Shown: positions 20,556 through 32,681 of the stretch, piece after piece
How the letters are laid out: each line of letters begins with the position of its first letter
How positions within the stretch are numbered: position 1 is the first letter of the stretch
Source: Malania oleifera
Lineage: Eukaryota; Streptophyta; Magnoliopsida; Santalales; Ximeniaceae
Direction of reading: 5' to 3'
Assembly: GCF_029873635.1 (NCBI RefSeq)
Contig: NC_080423.1
Coordinates: 100,688,991-100,752,990 of the forward strand
DNA: 64,000 nt
The notes under the pieces: model-generated
Told to the model about the DNA's origin: nothing
Database searches by the model: none
The model's input: the letters and a program-made list of their open reading frames with translations, nothing else
Made by a program: the position numbers and the translations under genes

Positions 20556-23099
20556 ATAGGGATTGACATGTTTTGACCCCAAAATCCTATATACTAATGC
20601 TTTTAATGATTTTGAGTAAAATTTAATCAATTTAAATATAGCATACTACAAGTATTGAATGCCATCTTGGTTGCTTTGGTTGCTATTGACGAGAAGAAGC
20701 TTGCATTTGCTAGTTTTCACTACTTTATTGATTATAAGTGAAATTCAAACTAAGAAATCATAAATAAAGAGGAATATAACATATAGAATGCCATTTTTAT
20801 AGTCTGAAGTCTCTAACAGAATTTTGGTTATCCCAAAAACAAAATATAGAACCTTTATATGTTAAACAAGAACAAAAATGCATACAATGGAATGTATTTT
20901 AGTCTCCAAACTAGGTGTCAGAAAAACAGGGAAAAAAAATTTGAAATAACTTAGAATAATATATGTAATTTAATGAAAGAAAAAATTGGGTCTATTTGAA
21001 TGGCAGTTTTTAAAAAATGCATACTAAATGACAATGAAAAAAAAAAAAAAGCCAAAAATGAATAAAAAAATCACTAACTAAATAAACCAACGTAAAATTG
21101 AGTTTCTTAGCTTCAATAAAGGGAAAAGAGTGGGGAAAATGACAACCAAAGGGCTCAAAAACTTGTTTTAGTCATTCACAGCCAGTCTTAACACTGTAAT
21201 GGCCTGCAACTTCTGCTACATTACTGTAATGGATTGTAACGGCCATCACGATCGTGAATCAGACCACCTCCGGCATATTGACCCGCAACAGCCTCAGAAC
21301 CCACCAATACCATTATGCACCAATTTTTAGAACTACGCTACCCAACACAAATCCCTAGAAAAAGGAAGTTTGTAACAATAACACTAGAGGGATCTCTAGT
21401 ATTGGGGATCTCTCCCGACATTTTGGGGTTTTGGGAAGGGCAGCAATGGAAGTGTGTTATGGCACCATGCGGTTTTTGCAATACTAAAATATTTTCAACA
21501 ATTTCCCTGATAATCAAACAGAGAACATAGGAGGAGGAGAAAATTACCAGAGGATCAACCAAGCTAGATCTATCATAGAGACAGTGAACCAAATCCCTTT
21601 TACTTACAATAAAAGAAAAAGAGGGGAAAAAAAAGACAAAACAAAAATATAGGACCTAGAGAGGGAAGCTTATGAGTATTTTCTAGGAGAATGAGAGGAA
21701 GGGTAGAAGCACAAGATTAAAGTACTTGTCTCTACATGCACATGAGCTCATGCAGGGTGTTAGCAGCACTGGAAGGTATCAACAGATCAGACGTTGACCC
21801 AAATTCAATCAGTCTGGTCCGAGAGGCTAGAGTGCCACATAATCTCATATATGATATATCCATATTCTGTCAAAAACTCAGCCCCTGGAACTACTCAAAA
21901 AAGTAAGTGCTTAATTCAAAAAAGTATTTAAAATGCGTACTTGTGCAAAAAAGTATTGTTTGGCTTGCACCCAAATAAGTGCCATTTGCAAAAAGTAATT
22001 TCCCAAAACTAATTTCTTGAGAAAAGTTAGGACATTTTAAGAAGCAATCAAGGTTTACAGGTTACTTCTAGATACTAGTTGCTGTTCATAGGCAATGGCA
22101 AACTTGTAAATTTAAACAATTTATGTGCATGACAATCATTTCATTAATTAAGAATTAATGAAAAATTATAAAAATATTATTGAACTAAAAATATTATAAA
22201 AAATAACTAATTTAGTTAGGAAATAGCATTCATATATTGTTTTATTTTAAAATGTCAATTAAAAATGATTAATTAGCAAAAGTACTACTTTATTTGTTCA
22301 TTTAAAAAATTCAAAATGTTAGTTAAAGATATTAATTATAAATTGTAATTAAAGTCAATTAATGTGTTAATTAGACAATATGAAAAATGAGAAGTAAAAA
22401 TATTAATTAACATATATATTAATTAGTTTGTTAATTAAAAGATATTAATTAAAACTATTAAAACTTTTTAATAATTAGAAAACATTTAAAATGTTAAATG
22501 AAAATGTCAATTACTTTGTTAGCTAGATAATAATATTTAAAAATTTCAACTAAAAATGTTAATTAATATAAATATTAATTACTTTGCCAATTAAAAATAT
22601 TTAAAATGTTAAATATAAATGTTAATTCGAGGAATACTAGTTAAGAATATTAATATAATTTAAGAATTGTTTTCTTATGTATTATAATATATTAATTAGA
22701 TGTTTGCATATAATAATATTATTCACATGATAGTAGCATATATACACACAATACAAATAATAAAGCGAGGATCGAAATTCCAAACTGCACTTACAATCAA
22801 TACTTTTTTAGACACAACCAGTCAATAGACTTGATACTTCATGACTTTCAACACTTTTTTAACTCGGTACTTATTATCAATGCTTCTCCAGACAAGTACT
22901 TTTTTCAGGAAAGTACCTTTTTTTCAGATAATAAAAGAAGGTATATTAGATTGAGAAAGAGAAGTTGCAACCTAAGGAGAAAAGAGGTCCACCTAAGAAA
23001 ATAAAAAACAGAAACAAAACAAAACATAATTAAAAATGAAAAATAAAAAAAATTAAAATTAAAATTAAAAAAAAAATTAACCAAATAGAACTTCTAACC
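20556..23099. other. No gene seen; very AT-rich
   Basis: 21890-22920 is bounded by similar 'aaaaaagtac' stretches in opposite orientation (21895-21965 and 22850-22920) around an AT-rich core full of degenerate 'attaattaaaaatgtt' units. It may be a decayed DNA transposon. No coding signal. Confidence 0.4.
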
Positions 23100-25400
23100 A
23101 AGATAACCCCTTTTCAATCCCTTTCCGTCATAATTCACTAAGCATTTTAAATTTGCAAGCTCCCCCTAACCCTTCTTCGCTTTGTACTTACCCCCATCAA
23201 GCACGCTTCAATTCCACCAGCATCACACATTTTTTAATCCAATTTATCCATTATATCTTGAGCTTCTAAGTGTTTCCTAGAAATCACCTCCACTGTAGGT
23301 AAAATTCCATCATTGCACTACAGTTTATTATCCAACCCAATGTTCTCAAAAATAGGAACCCCCTCGAATCCTTCCAACAGTGCAGGATGTACGCATGATA
23401 GGTCCCCGAGATAATCACAAGAGTCGAAAACATAACCATATTGTTCCCAAATCTAATTCAATAGCAAACCACCATAAAATTCAAACTCACTGATGTCATT
23501 ACTATCATTATCTGAAAAATCTCCCCATTCCTTAGCCTCCTTCCCTTTGCTAACTCCATCACTTGCTATATCCTTCATCTTAGCAAGTGTATCTTCCACA
23601 ATGCTCAACTCTCCTTAAGAATCTCTCCCTAAAATCTTTGGACATATCTCACCAAAATGCTCTTTTTTGCTTAAATAAAATTTCTTCATTTCCACACCCA
23701 TCATTACAACCTTTCGACGAGCATACACCGAACCTAAGGACCAGATTCCTACACAACCCAGCTTCTTTTTTTTTTTAATAATCTTGGCAACACCAACCTC
23801 TGATCCCCTTGCAGAACCAGAATCCACAGCCAACCAAACACTTATATTATTATCATCATTTTATCTTCACAAACTTGTTGCAAAACCAAATTAAAATCAT
23901 CCTGCTTACATTCTGGATGTTGATCCATTCTATGCTTATTTTGGAGAGCTGGAGACAGATTTTGTATTTTGTTAACAGCTTGCTGCATACCCGCCTCTCC
24001 TGTATGTAAATTCTGGCCAGGAAAGTGGACTTCTTCAGAAACAGGATCGTGCAAGGGAACGGCTCAAAGGCCTTATCACCCATATCCTTTCACTGGGCCT
24101 TTTAAGATACAAGGCCCATCTGTGAAAGCCCATGTTTATAAGAGACTTCTTTCGAATCCAGAGAAAGGGTCATAGCATTCTTGTAAAAACCATAGGCATG
24201 TTCTATTAAATGGCCCAACTTTGTTAAAAAAGAAGCACCACCTTTCTCACAAACCTGGCCCAAATCCAGAATGAATACCAGACAACCAGTTCCTGAATTC
24301 GTAGCCTCGTCATTCCATATGGCAGCCCAAGCCACCTCAGCAAGATTGGCAGCAACCACCAGAACCCTAGGTCCCTGCACTTTATGGATGTTTGCCTCCA
24401 ATCAATGAGGCTGTAATCTGATACAACACCTCCGATTCCTTCAATTGCAGATTAGCCCCACACCTAAGACACAATTTTTCTGAATGTGAGCTACTTGAGC
24501 AGCCTTCACCTATCTTTCCTCCCATCACCACATTACTCCATGATCTAGGAGCTGAAGCACTTGCAATGCCTGCTCATTCAAAATTGTGACGAATATCCTT
24601 CGCAAATTTGCAGAACTCAATTCACAAAGCTTCGTCATCCAATTCCTTTCACGCATCCAGGAATGAACACCAAAAAATTCTTACCTTTCCTCATTAGCTC
24701 AATTCCAAAAACTTCCCCACCCTCATCCACCTAACTGCCATCCAGCAATGGAGGTTTCAGTTGCAAAACACTTATGGAGCCCCTTTCCAACTGAACAGAA
24801 GTTGATAGACCATCAGCAAGTCAGGAAACAGCCTCCTTCGTGAACTTAACCCACCTATTTCGAGAAACATTGTTCTTGAGCATGCACTATAAAGGGGTCA
24901 CCCCCTCCTTATCCAATCTCAGATCAAAGGATTTTCCTTCAATCCAGATTGAAGTCCTTCGATCTGCACCAAACGCTTTAACATCACCTCCTCCTAACAC
25001 AGCCATGGTTGTGTTTGTGCAAGGGTGAAAGAGTTGTTACGCAGCAAAAGAGGGACCCATCCTTAGATTTTTAGCAATATCTGAAGTTTGGATCTGTCCA
25101 AACAAGCCTTTGAAGAGCATCTTTTGAGTCTTCGAAGAAGATGACCTTTGATAGAAGCTTTGAAGATGAAGCTTTGAACAGTCGAACTTGCTAAGGCTTG
25201 TGCGATGGAGCATCGAGTGCTTAGAAAAGTACCTTTTCCTAAGTGATTTCAAACGATACCTCAAATCCAATGAATCTGCTATGACATTAAATCTGCATGG
25301 AGGGTAGGCAGAAGGGCGTATATTTTGGTAGGAGAGAAGTAAAATGTATATGATTACATGTTTTACTAAGATAAGACATGCAAATAATCGCATTAAACTT
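23100..25400 (-). mobile_element. Degraded L1-type LINE, ORF1 (gag-like) part
   Basis: On the minus strand, from the ATG near 25007, a broken frame reads MAVLGGGDVKAFGADRRT, then IWIEGKSFDLRLDKEG and NRWVKFTKEA. This is the DUF4283-type RNA-binding domain at the start of plant L1 LINE ORF1 proteins. Further on, EKLCLRCGANLQ suggests the zinc knuckle. Stops occur throughout. 25037-25393 upstream would be the 5' UTR. Reverse transcriptase is absent, so this is a truncated, inactive copy, probably inside a host intron. Confidence 0.65.
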
Positions 25401-26010
25401 TCAGTTTGGCTATTGTTTTAAAATTTATCATGTCACATCAGATCATCAAAATCTGCTGTCGTTGCGCAGGTCATTGGACCAAAATATCAAATAATCCTTA
25501 TAGTAATTTATTTCAAATTTTATATGATCCATTTGACCATGAATGATTGAATCTCATCCCATGCAGCCATGCATTCAATTTCCTAATCGAATTTCAGTTG
25601 CCTCAATCTGATGCGCATCCAATTCATTGACGAGCTCACACAGATATTGGGATCAATTAATGGCTGGTTGGGTTGCAGAATGGAATCAGGTTACGAATGC
25701 AATCAAGGTAAGAATGGATGGAACAAGCAAAGAGATTCCAATGTCTGGTTGAAGCACAAAATTGTGACTGGAAGGCTGGGAATGGAATATGTTTGTTATA
25801 TACAATAAAATGAAGGAATATAATTATAAAATATACCATTCATACGTACAAAAAAAAATATATAAATGAAAAAAAGCCACACTTCTAACACTTCCATGGC
25901 ATATCTATCAATGAATTAAAAATTTTCCATGAGAGTAAACCATAAAATATTCATAATAAGTCAGATCCATGTTACAATTATCGTCTGTACAAATTCATCA
26001 TCCTTAATTT
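25401..26010. other. No gene seen
   Basis: AT-rich DNA between the LINE remnant and the next coding-like stretch. Short open frames here lack coding character. Confidence 0.45.
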
Positions 26011-26011
26011 A

Positions 26012-26287
26012 TCATTGACTGAGAGCTTGAAATGATGCAGCAGCCAGCATGGCCACTGCATTATCAAACAGATCAAATCTACAGACCAGCGCGACAAAAT
26101 AAAAATAAAAAGCAAAATGAGAGGATAGCTTAGTCAAATGCCTCACCTCAAGATGATCTCCTTCACAGAAAACCCATTTCCTCAGTGCAGCCAAAAACTG
26201 CTCATTACCATATTTCTCATGCCTGTTATCACAAAATAGTTTATAACAAAAATTTTGTGTGACGATAAGTTGATATTTGGGTGCCAT
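26012..26287 (-). CDS. Unidentified coding-like stretch (possible exon)
   Basis: Open on the minus strand. The segment from about 26222 to 26150 follows a GATAACAG acceptor-like site and reads HEKYGNEQFLAALRKWVFC, then EGDHLE, before a GTGAGG donor-like site. A second stretch before the TGA at 26012-26014 reads RFDLFDNAVAMLAAASFQAL. Removing the 68-base piece between them would break the frame, so either read-through is real or only one part is an exon. The composition is more protein-like than the surroundings. I do not recognise the family. It lies just before the solo LTR at 26426. Confidence 0.3.
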   Translation of the reverse strand: MAPKYQLIVTQNFCYKLFCDNRHEKYGNEQFLAALRKWVFCEGDHLEVRHLTKLSSHFAFYFYFVALVCRFDLFDNAVAMLAAASFQALSQ

Positions 26288-26425
26288 TACCCAAAAAAAA
26301 AAACATATGTGAACAATTAATTTTCAAATCTCATCACATAGCTTTGCAAATAACCAAATTCAAGTGTGTGGAAAATAGAATAAACAAGCCAATAAAGGAG
26401 AGGAAAGCACGTCTTGGACAGTATT

Positions 26426-28144
26426 TGTGAAAACCATACCCTTTAAGCAACGGTAAATTTAAACTACTTTGATAAATTAGCATGACTTGCTTTGTTTTTC
26501 AACAAATAACTTCATACTAGCCATGTTATTCATTTATTTGAGTTGTGTTGACTGATATTGGAAATTCCTTTTGACTTATCAATGGTAGAAGGGGCTTAGA
26601 AAAAAGCAAATTATGAGGGTCAAGCTAAAAATAAATAGCATAAGAGTTGGGGCAGAGAGGGGAAAAAAAAAAAAAAAAGAGATGGGGCATGCTGAAACCA
26701 GGTGTAACACCTAGCAGCACTACAAACCAGCAGCCGCCGCCTGGAAGTTCTGAAAAACCAGCAGCAGACACCTAGTGCACAGCTGTAAGCACTGCAGGAC
26801 CCCTGTTGCCACCAGCTGCTATGGTCCTGCCATGTGTGCAGCTGCTGTCTTGACTTTTCCAGCCTGCAGAACAGCGGAACACAGAAAATAATACCCCAAA
26901 ACTCTTACTGAAAACACTAGTTCTAGAGAGAGAGAGAGAGAGAGGAGAGAAAATGGGAAAGATAACTCTGCATAAAATCAGGGAAATTCAGAGGGGGGTT
27001 AGACTAAGTTGTAAAAGCTGGAAATCAAGGTAGGTGTTCTTAATTTTCATTTATTCACCTACGAATTTTGGGTATTTAAAGGAAACAAGGGTAGAAACTG
27101 GTATAACGTTGAATCCTAGAAAGGAAGATTTAAGTTTGTTATCTCTAATTACTTGATATGGCAGCAAAATGCATGTGTTTCTTTCTTTATCATAGTTGCA
27201 TATCTTGTATAGTTGGAAAATTTTCATGTGATAAATATTCCTCTTGTAAGGATGATGGTTTTACTTGCTATGGCAAAGCTTGTGTATGCGTATGTTGAAT
27301 TGTTATTGCATGAAATAGATGGCAGCGTGTGTTGTTGTGGCTACGATATTGTGGAATTTGAGCAAGTAGGAATTGTGTCTCCCTTGGGTAAAAGCCCCTA
27401 AACCTCCAGAGGGTATTTCTGTGTTAAGCGGTGGTTGGCCAAGCTAGAATTTGGCATCTGTTAGTGTTTCCGTGTTAAGTGGTGGCTGATCACGCTGGAA
27501 TTTGGCACTTGTTTGAGATAAAATGTGCATTTAGTTGGGTCAGCACTGCTATGTTGGGAAAAAAATGTGTAAATGCATGATATTTAAATGTTTTGCATTG
27601 GACACTTTAGATCAACAGATTGCTTTGAATAAATATTGTGTTCATGCACCTTATGATCATGCATACATGTAAGAAATCATGTGTTATCCTTATTAGCATA
27701 AGGGGGAGTTAAGAATCTCTACTAAGCTTGTGGTTGCTCACTCTATTCCATAATAATTTCAGGTTCAAACTGAAGGACAGCTCCACTTGTTAGTTTCTCC
27801 GAGATACTACCATTTTGAAATGTATTATAAGTTGGCCAGAAGGCAATAAGGGTACTAAGCGTGTGTTCAGTTTTGGGTCATTATGTGAGTAGACTAGGGA
27901 GAGAGAAAAATGTTGTATGAAAAGTACAGCCCAATGTAAAGAGCTTGTCACAAAATGAAAAACATTTTAGTTGTTTATGGAATATATACGTTTTGTGTTT
28001 TCAAAAAATGTTCACAGTTAACTGGCTTTTAACTTGGTTCCAAATGATGATTTGTAAAACAAATTCTTGCCTGGGCCTAGTGAACCATTGGATTTTAGAT
28101 AGAGTCACAGCCGGTCACGTGCCAAACAAACTAGGGACGTAACA
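26426..28144 (+). mobile_element. Solo LTR with target duplication GTATT
   Basis: Starts TGTGAAAACC and ends GGGACGTAACA. The flanking pentamers 26421-26425 and 28145-28149 are both GTATT, an intact target-site duplication. Length 1719 bases. Internal marks: GA repeat 26929-26952, 'aaggtaggtgttcttaattt' (splice-donor-like), and near the end 'gccggtcacgtgcc'. No internal region and no partner LTR, so it is the product of LTR-LTR recombination. Family differs from the Tekay-like LTRs. A truncated relative is at 19807. Confidence 0.87.
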
Positions 28145-28149
28145 GTATT

Positions 28150-28455
28150 AGAACATGCCTTTCCACAATACTACAAGTTTTTGACACCATTCAAGAAAAT
28201 ATCAATTACCAGAAATCACAGGATAGAGAATATGATACATGACAGACGAGGGAGAATAAGAGAGAGTGCCGAGGTAAGAATGGTCTTCCCTTAAAACTGA
28301 CAGATCCACCAATAACAAATTTGGAAGAATAAAATGGCAAACCATGAACCCTATTCCTGTTATAAAAACTCAAAAATCCACACTTTTAGTTCATGCAATT
28401 CTATTTAAATTTTAAATTGAAAAGATTGCCAACCAACAAGGAATATTCATGTTGT
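28150..28455. other. Short non-coding spacer
   Basis: Between the solo LTR duplication and the next exon-like stretch; nothing recognised. Confidence 0.4.
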
Positions 28456-28653
28456 CTATGATTCACTGGCAGGAGATTCATCTATGCTCCCTGCAGATAA
28501 CAAAGTCATTCTTCCCATATTATTTTGCTTATTACAAAGTAGTTGGCATAATTGTTTGACATTCCTGAGGGGTCTGATATCAACACGTAATTGCACACAC
28601 TCCAGCCAAGGTAACTCTCCATATCCAAGTCCAAGAGATGCATAAGTAGAAGG
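28456..28653 (-). CDS. Unidentified terminal exon-like ORF
   Basis: Follows a consensus acceptor (pyrimidine-rich stretch then GTTGTAG) at 28654-28655 and is open for 65 codons in phase 0 to a TAG at 28456-28458. It starts PSTYASLGLGYGELPWLECV, continues QLRVDIRPLRNVKQLCQLLC and ends SIDESPASES. The codon content and the precise acceptor make it look like a real last exon, but I do not recognise the protein. Upstream exons would have to lie at 28.7-29.7 kb, where only weak candidates exist (for instance a minus-strand frame near 29115-29262). It may belong to the transcript starting in the GC-rich block at 29.5 kb. Confidence 0.4.
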   Translation of the reverse strand, partial: PSTYASLGLGYGELPWLECVQLRVDIRPLRNVKQLCQLLCNKQNNMGRMTLLSAGSIDESPASES

Positions 28654-29415
28654 CTACAACTAGAAAATGTCATGTGCATTTAGTACAGATATAAATTAGG
28701 AAAGATATACAATGGAGTTTAGTAATGCTACATACATGCAGACTAAAGAAGATTCAAACAACTTGACTGACATGAATTATTTTACAACTCAACTAGTCGC
28801 AAATTACTATTAGCACAAACACACCTTAGTACAAAAAAATATGTCCTGTGATTCATATTTTCATTCAAATAGACAGATCATTCATATCATTTGCCATCAC
28901 GAGCATGCTAATAACATCCAGAGTCTCCAACCAGCCAGAACTTCAAAATAGAACTTACTACAAATTGCATTAGAAACAACGCACTTTAAGGAACTTGGTG
29001 ACCTCTAGTTTTTTTTGGAGGAAAGCAATTAATTCCTTAACTTGTAAGTGTCAGCAAGTGCCAAGAAATATGGGAAAGAAAAATATAGCACATCCCTATA
29101 GTAATCTACAAACTACAGAGAGAATGACGCAATCAAATTTTTCAAGGTGCTTCAGATTTCAACTTCTGTAAGAACTTCGAAAAATAATTCAAAAAACGCA
29201 CAGATACAATTATTGAGTGTGATTGAAAAATTTCCGAGAATGATTGATCATCTTCCTGACATCTCTTTTCGAAAATACAACATAAAAAAGGCAATATAAA
29301 TGGCGAAATGCGTAGTGAGAATATAGTTGTTGCATATCTAAACTAAAATGACAAGAGAAATCAAGTCCAGTATGCGGAAATGGAGCCCTAGAGAAAGAAA
29401 TCAAGCCTGAAAAAA
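28654..29415. other. No convincing gene
   Basis: Possibly an intron of the unidentified minus-strand gene. A minus-strand frame near 29115-29262 reads KRCQEDDQSFSEIFQSHS but has no clear start or splice sites. Confidence 0.35.
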
Positions 29416-29419
29416 AAAT

Positions 29420-29770
29420 AGATAGAAATTGAGCCCTATAGAGAGTACCAGAAGTGAAGCTGACGGATTGAGCTATGACCGACGCCTACGACGACGACGG
29501 GAGCTGCCGAGATGCCGACCCGCGAGCAGCTGCAAAATTGTAAAAGACCGAGTGGAGACGGTGAGAATCGGTAACGGGGCCGGGCCTTTCGGGGACAAAC
29601 TAATGGAAATGAAAATTTGTTCAGGGAAGTTTTTGTCTTTTGGTTGGGGAGAAAAAACAAAAACAGTGGAAGGTGGAACGCTTGCCGAGCTCTGCTCCGA
29701 GTACACATGGGCCTGTGTCATCCTCACGTGACAGCAGGTGAGACCGGATAGACCCACGATTTGGTTTGTG
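29420..29770 (-). promoter_or_regulatory. GC-richer block, probable host promoter and first exon
   Basis: The only GC-rich unique stretch in the 13-30 kb part, with several CpGs, a CACGTG core ('cctcacgtgacag', 29724) and a run of CGACGAC near 29488. Its short open frames differ by strand and are not convincing. It sits where a leader exon for the minus-strand exons to its left would be needed. The role as PP4R2-like first exon is inference. Confidence 0.4.
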
Positions 29771-29811
29771 TAATTAAATTAATGTATGAACGAAATTGAC
29801 ACTGAATCACA

Positions 29812-30097
29812 TCGGAGTTTTTCCTTTTTTTGATTTTATTTTATATTAAAATATTTAATAAATGTTCAATATAAATTTTATTTCCTATTTTGGAACCTTT
29901 TAAAAACTTGCAGGCGAGTTTTATTTAATTACCTTTTTCACTTTTGTTTGCTTGCCTCTCTCTCTTGTCCACCTTACAAAACTCAGCTGAATGATTCAAC
30001 AAGTTTTAGAAGGTACCGAAGTAAAAAATAAAGTTCTGACTAAATATTTATTAAATATTTTAATATAAAATAAAATCAGAAAAGGAAAAAACTCCTA
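29812..30097. mobile_element. Foldback miniature element (MITE)
   Basis: The left arm (from 'ggagtttttccttt', 29812-29865) is repeated inverted at 30035-30097 ('ggaaaaaactcc'). Arms of about 50-55 bases match nearly throughout, including TTTTATATTAAAATATTT and its complement. The element is about 290 bases and non-coding. No clear target duplication was seen. Confidence 0.72.
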
Positions 30098-30367
30098 TTA
30101 CTACAGTTAAATACTCACAAAGAAAGAATACGACAATAAAATTAAAAATATAATATCTTCTTATAATGCTAGTTTAAAATCAAAAATATTTAGTTTGATT
30201 ATTGCGTTTGACTTTATTTTTATTTTTGAATCTATTTATAAATATATAGATAAGTAGAATTTTATTTTAAAATCATATAAGGGAACCTAAAAATTACTTC
30301 ATCAAATAACAAAAATTGTAAGAAACAATGAAAAGAGAAAGTTGTTGTTCTTCGAAGATATTGAAAT

Positions 30368-30774
30368 TGTCAAAAATTGAGTCTCACCTCAAATTCCAAC
30401 AAGAACAACGAATCGAGGTTCAAATTGTTGGGATTTCTAGGGCTTTTGTAGCTTACATATTTTAAAATGACCTCACCATACAAATGGACTTTTAGAAGAA
30501 CAACATAGCCATTTAGCAAACTCAATGGCAACAACAAATTGGCACCGTGGGCAATGTTCATAGAGAACAACGCAACTTTGTTGCTTTGACATCATCAACC
30601 TTGATGGCAATGGACAAGACGTCAAGGTTGAGAAGGTAACGCCTCAAGCATAACTGCTATGAGGATCTTCATATTTATAGAAATATTTACATTTGTATAT
30701 GTTAACATTGCTCTATGTTAACGTCACAATAGAATAACAAATTTACTATTCAAAATTTTAAAAAATGCTATACA
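30368..30774 (-). mobile_element. Copia 3' LTR, reversed
   Basis: On the minus strand it starts TGTATAGCATT just after the purine-rich end of a copia internal region and ends ATTTTTGACA. It contains a TATA-like TATAAATATG near 30673. Length about 407 bases. The matching 5' LTR is absent. Confidence 0.65.
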
Positions 30775-32145
30775 AGTGGAGAATCCTCTTCATTCTCTCC
30801 AGACTCCTCTACTGGATTCTCCTTTAATACCACCACCCCCAAAATTGGCATGGTGGAATGTAGAAACACGCACAACTTGGCACGATCCAATAGATATTGT
30901 AGTTTAGCAATCCCTTTAGTGAAAATATCTGCTAACTATAGTTAAGAGGGGACAAACGTCAAACTAAGAACCCGTTGAGCAACAAGCTCCCTAACAAAAT
31001 GATAGTCAATGTCAACGTGCTTAGAGTGAGATTTGGTGACAAAATTTGATGTTATAAATATGGCATTGTTATTGTCACATATCAATTTTAGAGGAGAGGA
31101 GAGTTTGATATGTAGTTCACGTAATAGTTGATGTGTCTAAGAGAGTTTGGCAGCTACAAATGCAATAGCTCGATATTTTGCCTCAGAGTTGGAACGTGCG
31201 ATGATTTACTTCTTAAAACACCATGAAATTAAATTTTGACAAAAAATAAACAACAAAACCTATAGTAGACCATCGAGTATCGTGGTAACTAGCCTAATCG
31301 GCATCAGAGTAATCAACTTGAGTTGAATAAGGATCCTGTGACAGCTGAAGACCATAGTGGCATGTGCCTTTAACGTATCATAAAATACACTTCAAGGCAC
31401 GAAAGTGATCAATAATAGGAGCAAGCATATATTGACAGATAGAATTAACACTGTAAGACAAATCTGGACGTGTGAGAGTCAAATATTGCAAGGCTTCAGC
31501 TAATGAGCGAAATTGTATTGCATCTAAATATGTTGTACCAGTTTTTAAAAGATGAAACCGACCATGAAAGGGTTTGGAAATTGGTTTGCAATTCACTATT
31601 TCAGCGTGAGTCAAAAGATCTATAGCATATTTTGCTTGACTCGGAAAAAAGAAAAAAAAAAGCCTTTGTCATTGTGAATAAACTCGACACCAAGAAAATA
31701 GTGGAGATCACCCAGATCTTTCATAGAAAATTTTGTGGTGAGACAGTCAATAAGAGTACGAAGCATGGTTGGACTATTGCCAGTAATAACCATATCACCA
31801 ACGTACAAAAGGAGATAAATAACACCATGTTGGCCGTGATAGACAAAGAGAGAAGAATCTGCACGGCTTGCAAGAAAACCAAGACCAAGCAAAAAAGTTC
31901 TAAAACGCTGAAACCAAACACTTGAAGCATGTTTATGGCCATAAAGGGCACGTTGCAAAGGAAAAACATGATTTGATAATTGTGGATGAATATAACTTGG
32001 AGGATGTTCCATATAGACTTCCTCTTAAAGAAAGACATGTGGATAAATGGACATTTTACGTCAAGCTGATGAAGGCACCAACCATGCATGGCGACAAGAG
32101 ATAAAATAATCTGAACATTAGCAGGGCGAAAAACTGGACTAAAAG
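30775..32145 (-). pseudogene. Copia pol remnant: reverse transcriptase and RNase H
   Basis: Minus-strand Ty1/copia pol. RT motifs: FPLQRALYGHKHASSVWFQR and SSLFVYHGQHGVIYLLLYVG. The active-site box reads YVGDMVITG; the first catalytic Asp of YVDD is changed to Gly, so the enzyme is dead even apart from the breaks. A frameshift near 31617 leads to RSLAEALQYLTLTRPDLSYS, then an RNase H region in which copia words (SDADWAG, SEAKYR) are visible between stops, and a terminal 'TKGIAKLQ' part near 30870. The 5' side is cut at 32146 by gypsy LTR E. Gag, protease and integrase are missing. Confidence 0.85.
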
Positions 32146-32650
32146 TGTAACGACTCAAAAAATAATAAGCTTGGAAGTATAAAAATAAAATTAAATAATT
32201 AATTAATTAAACATTATTAAATTAAATTGATTAAAAAATAATATAATGGATATATAAGTATACACATATATATATGGATAAAATAATATGTATATATAGA
32301 TATATATATATATATTTATGTATATAATATTAATATAATACGATAAGAATACATGTGTATATAATAATAGTATTATATTGGATATTGGAATACAATGCAA
32401 TGCTTCTCCTGGAAGCATTCAAATCAAAATTTTGGATTGAACGTTCAGGAGCCAGCTGAATCCTCTCATCTCTCTCTCTCTCTCTCCTCGCGCCATCTTT
32501 CTCGCTCTTCAATTCCTTCTTCAATTCTCGGTTGATTGAAGAACGGAAAATACCACTGGGTTCCATTATTGGCCACCAACATTTTAACCAGAGTGGATTC
32601 GTGATTAGAGCATCGTAGGCACCACTCATAGGATAAGGTAAACTAACTAA

Positions 32651-32681
<31 letters not shown>

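Noticed and set aside
29436..29757. Overlapping frames of 90-100 residues, including an Arg-rich one, in the GC-rich block
   Set aside because: Frames occur on both strands with no conserved motif; explained by the CGACGAC run and low stop density. Kept as promoter/first-exon region instead.
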